Shown: positions 24,593 to 28,514 of the stretch, piece after piece
Layout of the letters: every line of letters begins with the position of its first letter
How positions within the stretch are numbered: position 1 is the first letter of the stretch
From: Bacteroidales bacterium
GTDB lineage: Bacteria; Bacteroidota; Bacteroidia; Bacteroidales; Bacteroidaceae
DNA length: 28,514 bases
Assembly (NCBI GenBank): GCA_004557285.1
Contig: SFEK01000006.1
Coordinates: forward strand, 1 to 28,514
Direction: 5' to 3'
Position numbers and translations under genes: made by a program
The notes under the pieces: model-generated
The model's input: the letters and a program-made list of their open reading frames with translations, nothing else
What the model was told of the DNA's origin: nothing
The model's database searches: none

Positions 24593-25936
24593 ATGAACAG
24601 ACCTATGAATAATCATTTGAAGAAAAAACCGGATTTAAGCTTTGCCACCCTCTGGAACATCAGTTTCGGATTTTTCGGCGTACAGATAGCCTACGCCCTG
24701 CAAAGCGCCAACATCAGCCGTATCTTTGCCACCTTGGGCGCTGACCCCCACAGCCTGAGCTATTTCTGGATTCTGCCCCCGCTGATGGGTATCCTGGTGC
24801 AGCCTGTGGTGGGCACACTTAGCGACAAGACCTGGTGCCGTTTCGGCAGACGCATCCCCTACCTGTTTGTCGGCGCACTGGTGGCCGTACTTGTGATGTG
24901 TCTCTTGCCCAATGCCGGCTCGTTTGGCATGGCTGTGAGCACCGCCATGACATTCGGTCTCATCTCGCTGATGTTCCTCGACACCAGCATCAACATGGCC
25001 ATGCAACCTTTCAAGATGCTGGTGGGCGATATGGTCAACGAGAAGCAGAAGGCACTGGCCTACTCCATCCAGAGTTTCCTGTGCAACGCCGGTTCCTTGG
25101 TGGGCTATGTGTTCCCCTTCCTGTTCACCTTTCTCGGCATCAGCAACGAGGCGGCCAAGGGTGTCATCCCCGACTCTGTGATCTATTCCTTCTACATCGG
25201 CGCAGCCATCCTCATCCTCTGTGTCATCTACACCTCAGCCAAGGTGAAGGAAATGCCCCCGAAGGAATATGCCGAATACCACGGGCTCCAGCAACCCCTC
25301 GAAGAAGAGAAGGCCAACTGGTTTGAGTTGCTTCGCAAGGCACCTACGGCCTTCTGGACCGTGGGCATTGTGCAGTTCTTCTGCTGGGCGGCATTCCTCT
25401 ATATGTGGACCTATACCAACGGCACCATCGCCGACACAGTGTGGCATACCACCGACGTGAAGTCGGCAGGCTATCAAGAGGCAGGCAACTGGGTGGGCAT
25501 CCTCTTTGCCGTGCAGGCCATCGGCAGTGTGGTGTGGGCTACCATCCTTCCTCGTTTCAGCAACAGGAAAATGGCTTATGGCCTGAGCCTCGTACTGGGA
25601 GGCATCGGCTTCATCCTCGTGCCGATGATGACCGACCAGTATTCGCTCTTCATTCCATACTTGCTCATCGGCTGTGCATGGGCAGCCATGCTGGCCATGC
25701 CTTTCACCATTGTCACCAATGCGCTCAACGGCAGCCACATGGGTACATACCTTGGCTTGTTCAACGGCACCATCTGTATCCCGCAGATTATCGCCTCTGC
25801 CCTTGGAGGTGTTGTCCTCAGCTTGGTGGGCAGCACACAGAGCAACATGATGATAGTGGCAGGCGTACTGCTGCTCATCGGTGCGGCATTCGTGGGCATC
25901 ATCAAAGAAACCATCGGCGAGCCGCAAAACAGCTAA
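24593..25936 (+). CDS. GPH/SLC45-type sugar permease (maltose/maltodextrin transporter candidate)
   Basis: 447 residues with about 12 membrane segments, major facilitator superfamily, of the GPH/SLC45 branch that includes plant sucrose carriers and bacterial maltose-linked permeases. The branch-specific loop between helices 2 and 3, GTLSDKTWCRFGRRIPYL (74-91), is intact, and N-terminal FGVQIAYALQSANISRI (28-44) is also typical. ATG 24593 is used; MNNH at 24605 is an alternative. It lies 75 bp after the lacI gene on the same strand, without a visible terminator or -7 box between, so the two are probably one transcript. It would carry maltose or short maltodextrins over the inner membrane to cytoplasmic MalQ. 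The exact sugar is inferred from context. Confidence 0.85.
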   Translation: MNRPMNNHLKKKPDLSFATLWNISFGFFGVQIAYALQSANISRIFATLGADPHSLSYFWILPPLMGILVQPVVGTLSDKTWCRFGRRIPYLFVGALVAVLVMCLLPNAGSFGMAVSTAMTFGLISLMFLDTSINMAMQPFKMLVGDMVNEKQKALAYSIQSFLCNAGSLVGYVFPFLFTFLGISNEAAKGVIPDSVIYSFYIGAAILILCVIYTSAKVKEMPPKEYAEYHGLQQPLEEEKANWFELLRKAPTAFWTVGIVQFFCWAAFLYMWTYTNGTIADTVWHTTDVKSAGYQEAGNWVGILFAVQAIGSVVWATILPRFSNRKMAYGLSLVLGGIGFILVPMMTDQYSLFIPYLLIGCAWAAMLAMPFTIVTNALNGSHMGTYLGLFNGTICIPQIIASALGGVVLSLVGSTQSNMMIVAGVLLLIGAAFVGIIKETIGEPQNS

Positions 25937-25983
25937 AGGGGGCTCAATGAAATAGAATCCACCTGAAAAGGTGATGAGATATG

Positions 25984-26013
25984 AAAAAAAACGGCGTTTC
26001 TCGCCGTTTTTTT
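25984..26013. terminator. Intrinsic terminator after the sugar permease
   Basis: Stem CGGCG/CGCCG (25992-25996 with 26002-26006) with a 5-nt loop, flanked by eight A and seven T that extend the pairing and give a U tract on either strand. Confidence 0.9.
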
Positions 26014-26035
26014 CGTTTATTTATGCAGATTTTTG

Positions 26036-26043
26036 TAAGTTTG
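26036..26043 (+). promoter_or_regulatory. -7 box of the rbfA operon
   Basis: TAAGTTTG matches TAnnTTTG, between the preceding terminator and the rbfA ATG 23 bp downstream. The -33 element is unclear (TTTC/GTTT). Confidence 0.55.
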
Positions 26044-26066
26044 CAGTTCAAAAATCAAGTATTATC

Positions 26067-26402
26067 ATGCAAGAAACAAGACTGAACCGTATAGCCAGAC
26101 TTCTGCAGAAGGAGCTGAGCCTGATATTCCAATCACAGACAAGAGCCATGCACGGTGTGATGGTCAGCGTGACACGCTGCAAAGTCAGCCCCGACCTGGG
26201 TATCTGCACCGCCTATCTCAGTGTGTTCCCCTCGGAAAGGTCGCAGGAGATTGTCGAGAATATCACCAAAAACGAGAAGACCGTTCGTTATGAACTTGGT
26301 ACACGTGTGCGCAATCAGTTGAGAATAATTCCCGAACTGAGATTTTTCGTTGACGACTCGCTCGACTACATCGAGCGTATTGACGAACTGCTGAAGCAAT
26401 GA
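26067..26402 (+). CDS. rbfA: Ribosome-binding factor A
   Basis: 111 residues from ATG 26067. The frame is open further upstream, but that part reads through the terminator and promoter, so it is not coding. The sequence begins METR-like MQETRLNRIARLLQKELSLIF, the usual RbfA helix, then MVSVTRCKVSPDLGICTAYLSVFP (KH-type strand-helix with the family's V-T-x-V-x-V-S-P-D-L equivalent) and ends with RIIPELRFFVDDSLDYIERIDELL, matching the conserved P-x-L-x-F-x-x-D-x-S end. RbfA helps mature the 5' end of 16S rRNA in the 30S subunit and aids cold growth. Its stop codon overlaps the next start (ATGA), a coupling often seen in Bacteroidetes. Confidence 0.95.
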   Translation: MQETRLNRIARLLQKELSLIFQSQTRAMHGVMVSVTRCKVSPDLGICTAYLSVFPSERSQEIVENITKNEKTVRYELGTRVRNQLRIIPELRFFVDDSLDYIERIDELLKQ

Positions 26403-27628
26403 ATTTCCCCTTCTACATCGCCCGGCGTTACCTCTTCTCCAAGAAGAGCACACATGTCATCAACCTCATCAGTGCCATCAGTGCAGTGGGAGTGGCTGTA
26501 GCCACCATGGCATTGGTGGTCACGCTCAGTGTGTTCAACGGTTTCCACGACCTGGTGGCATCGTTGCTCACCGCCTTCGACCCGCAGATCGAGGTGGTGC
26601 CCGCACAGGGCAAGACAGCTCCTGCCGACGACCCGCTGCTCACTAAAATCAGACAGTTGCCGCAGGTGGATGTGGCCACCGAGTGTGTGGAAGACCAGGC
26701 ACTGGCCATCTATGCAGGGCGGCAAGCCATGGTGCGTGTCAAGGGAGTGGACGACAATTTCGACAAACTCTCACACATCAACCGGATTCTCTATGGCGAT
26801 GGCGAGTTTACGCTGCATGCCGCCAACTTGCAATATGGCATTGTGGGCATTCGTCTGGCCGACAACATGGACATGGGCACCAACTGGGAGGGTTATATGA
26901 AGGTGTATGCTCCACAGCGTGAGGGACAGCTTGACATGATGAACCCCACTGAGGGGTTTGTTGAAGACTCGCTGATTTCTCCCGGTGTGGTGTTTGCCGT
27001 CAAGCAGGGCAGATACGACAACAACTATATCCTCACCTCCATCGCCTTTGCCCGCAACCTGTTCGGTCAGCAGGGCAGGCTATCGCAGCTTGAGCTTCGC
27101 CTGAAACCCGGCAGCGACCTCGACGCGGCAAAGGCGGAAATGCAGCAGATAGCCGGCGACAAATATCGTGTGCTCGACCGCATGGAGCAACAGGAAGACA
27201 CTTTCCGCATCATGAAGATAGAGAAATTCATCGCCTATATTTTCCTCACGTTCATCCTTGCCGTAGCCTGTTTCAACATCATCGGTTCGCTGTCAATGCT
27301 CATCATCGACAAGCGCGATGATGTGGTGACCTTGCGCAACATGGGGGCAACCGACAAGCAAATCGTGAGGATATTCCTCTTCGAGGGGCGCATGATTTCG
27401 GCCATAGGAGCTATAGCGGGCATTTTGCTCGGCCTGTTGCTCTGCTGGCTTCAGCAAACCTACGGACTGGTGGCGCTGGGGCAGAGCAGTGGTTCGTTCA
27501 TCGTCGATGCCTATCCTGTGAGTGTGCATCCCGAAGACATCATCCTCATTTTTGTCACCGTGCTTGCCGTAGGTTTCGTGTCAGTGTGGTATCCTGTGAG
27601 ATATTTCGCCAAGCGTCTCGTGGGGTGA
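26399..27628 (+). CDS. LolE/FtsX-family ABC transporter permease
   Basis: 409 residues with the MacB/FtsX plan: one membrane helix near the N-terminus (~20-45, NLISAISAVGVAVATMALVVTLSVFNGF), a large periplasmic MacB-PCD-type domain (~47-265), and three membrane helices in the C-terminal FtsX domain (~278-300, ~325-350, ~375-395). EKFIAYIFLTFILAVACFNIIGSLSMLIIDKRDDVVTLRNMGA is the typical FtsX core, with the coupling segment to the ATPase. Family proteins LolC/LolE release lipoproteins from the inner membrane for outer-membrane sorting; Bacteroidetes depend heavily on lipoproteins. No ATPase gene is adjacent. Overlaps rbfA by 4 nt, so the pair forms one operon. Precise role is by family. Confidence 0.88.
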   Translation: MNFPFYIARRYLFSKKSTHVINLISAISAVGVAVATMALVVTLSVFNGFHDLVASLLTAFDPQIEVVPAQGKTAPADDPLLTKIRQLPQVDVATECVEDQALAIYAGRQAMVRVKGVDDNFDKLSHINRILYGDGEFTLHAANLQYGIVGIRLADNMDMGTNWEGYMKVYAPQREGQLDMMNPTEGFVEDSLISPGVVFAVKQGRYDNNYILTSIAFARNLFGQQGRLSQLELRLKPGSDLDAAKAEMQQIAGDKYRVLDRMEQQEDTFRIMKIEKFIAYIFLTFILAVACFNIIGSLSMLIIDKRDDVVTLRNMGATDKQIVRIFLFEGRMISAIGAIAGILLGLLLCWLQQTYGLVALGQSSGSFIVDAYPVSVHPEDIILIFVTVLAVGFVSVWYPVRYFAKRLVG

Positions 27629-27629
27629 T

Positions 27630-27767
27630 GGGCTTTCACTGCCTGAGTGAATAGGGCTTTCACTGCCTGAGTGAATAGGGCTTTCACTGCCTGAGTGAAT
27701 AGGGCTTTCACTACTTGAGTGAATAGGGCTTTCACTTGATGAGTGAATAGAGCATTCACTCAGTGAC
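27630..27767. repeat. 24-bp tandem hairpin repeats, five copies plus a partial sixth
   Basis: Five head-to-tail 24-bp units (starts 27630, 27654, 27678, 27702, 27726) and a degenerate remnant from 27750. Each unit contains TTCACT-5 nt-AGTGAA, a perfect 6-bp stem. Stems are identical in all five, while the loop is GCCTG three times, then ACTTG, then TGATG. The array begins 2 bp after the permease stop codon. Confidence 0.95.
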
Positions 27768-27789
27768 CTGCTGTGGTTTCGTGACCAAG

Positions 27790-27931
27790 TGCGTCAGGTG
27801 TGTTAGGTTTGACAGATGGTTCTTCAACTTTTATCCATTATATAGTTTCACTGTTACTATATAGTAAGCTTGAAACTATACTCGCGTATTACTTTAATAA
27901 TATACCTGACACACCTAACGCACCTGACGCA
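27790..27931. repeat. 142-bp concentric inverted repeat
   Basis: Three nested inverted repeats share one centre (27860.5): outer arms 27790-27807 and 27914-27931 (17 of 18 matching), middle arms TATAGTTTCA/TGAAACTATA (27841-27850, 27871-27880), and core TTACTATATAGTAA (27854-27867). The outer arms are made of 9-bp units of the type ACCTGACRC/ACCTAACGC (right arm 27904-27912, 27913-27921, 27922-27930; left arm is the complement). Could be a small non-autonomous element or a folded RNA/DNA site. Confidence 0.85.
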
Positions 27932-28078
27932 GCACGGCCTTCTGAATTACCTTTTGACAGTCTGTGATGCAAGCAAGCGTCAACACTCCAAAGATTGGTG
28001 CATCTTGTTGATGCAATGGTTTTTAGGGCTCATCACTCCATATATCGGATGAACCAGCTTTTTCACAGGACACACCTG
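27932..28078. other. Non-coding spacer, nothing identified except a small hairpin
   Basis: No convincing gene. A short stem TGCATC-5 nt-GATGCA (27999-28015) is the only structure I can see. Open frames here are short and run into the terminator and intron remnant. Confidence 0.5.
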
Positions 28079-28124
28079 AAAAAATGCTGTAGAAGTTTCC
28101 TTTGCGGAAATCTCTACAGCATTT
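28079..28124. terminator. Strong terminator hairpin, insertion site of the intron remnant
   Basis: AAATGCTGTAGA (28082-28093) pairs perfectly with TCTACAGCATTT (28113-28124); inside it TTTCC/GGAAA (28096-28100 with 28106-28110) continues the stem around a 5-nt loop. On the minus strand it is followed by six T, so it can end the minus-strand gene whose stop is at 28400. On the plus strand the T tract ATTT is interrupted by the intron start at 28125. Confidence 0.85.
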
Positions 28125-28349
28125 GTGTTCGACGAGCATGTGTATCATCTAACGGGTGCAAGTCCCCAACGAGCCCTGATAGTGTGAATCGTATAGCCAG
28201 AGCTACCCTTTCATGCTTGATTCGTACCTCGTTTGGAATCCAAAATAGGAACCGCCGTATGCGGAACCGCATGTACGGTGGTGTGAGAGGTCGGTAAACA
28301 TGAAAGTAGGAGATGAACACCTATGATTAGTGTTTACCTCCTACTCGAT
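28125..28349 (+). ncRNA. Group IIC intron, internally deleted and without reverse transcriptase
   Basis: The 5' end GTGTTCGACGAGCATG and the following ACGGGTGCAAGTCCC hairpin resemble the start of bacterial group IIC introns. Domain V is 28251-28282: lower stem ACCGCCGTA with TACGGTGGT, internal bulge ATG, upper stem GCG/CGC with GAAC loop; the catalytic triad position reads CGC, the form of class IIC (others have AGC). Domain VI follows: GAGAGG pairs with CCT-A-CTC, leaving a bulged A at 28343 seven nt from the 3' end (CTCGAT), and GGTAAACA pairs with TGTTTACC. Between the 5' piece and domain V only ~85 nt remain, with possible stems CCAACGAG/CTCGTTTGG and GAATC/GATTC, so most of domains I-IV and the RT gene are gone. 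It directly abuts a terminator hairpin, the usual IIC target. Confidence 0.85.
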
Positions 28350-28399
28350 TTAATACAAATAGATTTGATATGATAACAAATACTGCTGTTTATAATATG

Positions 28400-28514
28400 C
28401 TATTTCTCAAATGAAACTTTCGTCAACTTGTAACCGTAGCCTACGATGAGCATACCGCCCCGCTCGTCGACTATGGCCTTGCTGGCCTCAGTGTAAGTGA
28501 ACTCGTAGGGGTTA
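28400..28514 (-). CDS. C-terminal end of an unidentified protein (5' part beyond window)
   Basis: The last 37 codons of a minus-strand frame ending at TAG (28402-28400), open to the window edge. The peptide (NPYEFTYTEASKAIVDERGG, then MLIVGYGYKLTKVSFEK) has codon use like the neighbouring genes. I do not recognise the family. The intron remnant lies between its stop codon and the hairpin that probably served as its terminator, in the opposite orientation. Confidence 0.55.
   Translation of the reverse strand, partial: NPYEFTYTEASKAIVDERGGMLIVGYGYKLTKVSFEK

Noticed and set aside
25971..26066. N-terminal extension of RbfA by 32 codons
   Set aside because: The extension reads through the terminator and the -7 box; the RbfA family begins at the internal ATG.
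27511..27759. Minus-strand ORF with repeated ALFTQAVK peptide
   Set aside because: Created by the 24-bp array being a multiple of three; it overlaps the permease gene and has no other coding sign.
27630..27767. Possible CRISPR array
   Set aside because: Units are contiguous with no unique spacers and no cas genes are nearby.
27995..28297. 100-codon plus-strand ORF
   Set aside because: Crosses the terminator hairpin and the group II intron domains, which explain the sequence better.
28125..28349. Riboswitch or T-box leader as an explanation of the structured region
   Set aside because: Domain V and domain VI of a group IIC intron fit in detail, and no gene follows on the plus strand.

Overview
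The window looks like chromosomal DNA of a Bacteroidetes bacterium, most likely a Prevotella-type member of the Bacteroidales. The signs are a complete SusCDEF outer-membrane glycan system, lipoproteins with acidic residues just after the lipobox cysteine, several promoter -7 boxes of the Bacteroidetes form TAnnTTTG, and few clear Shine-Dalgarno sites. The genus is an inference; the phylum is well supported.

Left edge (1-2391): a truncated AlbA_2/Schlafen-type gene and a small unknown ORF, then two half-size chromate-transporter-family genes in tandem (minus strand). A divergent secreted nucleotide pyrophosphatase/phosphodiesterase gene follows (2392-3588, plus strand). It is separated from the next, convergent operon by an 11-bp x 7 tandem repeat and a perfect 16-bp stem that can terminate in both directions.

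Core (3831-25936): a starch/maltodextrin utilisation locus in two minus-strand operons plus a divergent regulatory/transport pair. The distal operon reads susC, susD, susE, susF, secreted alpha-amylase (23197 down to 13525) and captures and cuts starch at the cell surface. The second operon reads malQ (DPE2-like), susB (GH97), pulA (type I pullulanase), susA (neopullulanase) (12578 down to 3831) and finishes degradation in the periplasm and cytoplasm. Divergent from susC are a LacI-family regulator and a GPH/SLC45-type sugar permease that would import maltose or maltodextrin. There is no SusR-type regulator and no SusG lipoprotein in the window: LacI takes the regulatory place, and a non-lipidated amylase with a type IX-like C-terminal tail takes the place of SusG. 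A PAP2 phosphatase gene with its own promoter and terminator sits between the two operons.

The best regulatory observation is a pair of matching LacI-type operators (TGCAAnCGnTTnCA). Each is centred exactly 65 bp upstream of the -7 box of one starch operon, and the susC-side site is also 66 bp from the -7 box of the divergent lacI gene.

Right edge (25984-28514): rbfA overlaps a LolE/FtsX-type permease gene by 4 nt. About 770 bp of structured non-coding DNA follow: 24-bp tandem hairpin repeats, a 142-bp concentric palindrome, a strong terminator hairpin, and, directly abutting it, a 225-nt internally deleted group IIC intron that keeps its 5' end, domain V (CGC triad) and domain VI (bulged branch-point A) but has lost the reverse transcriptase and most of domains I-IV. 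The C-terminal end of an unidentified minus-strand gene closes the window.
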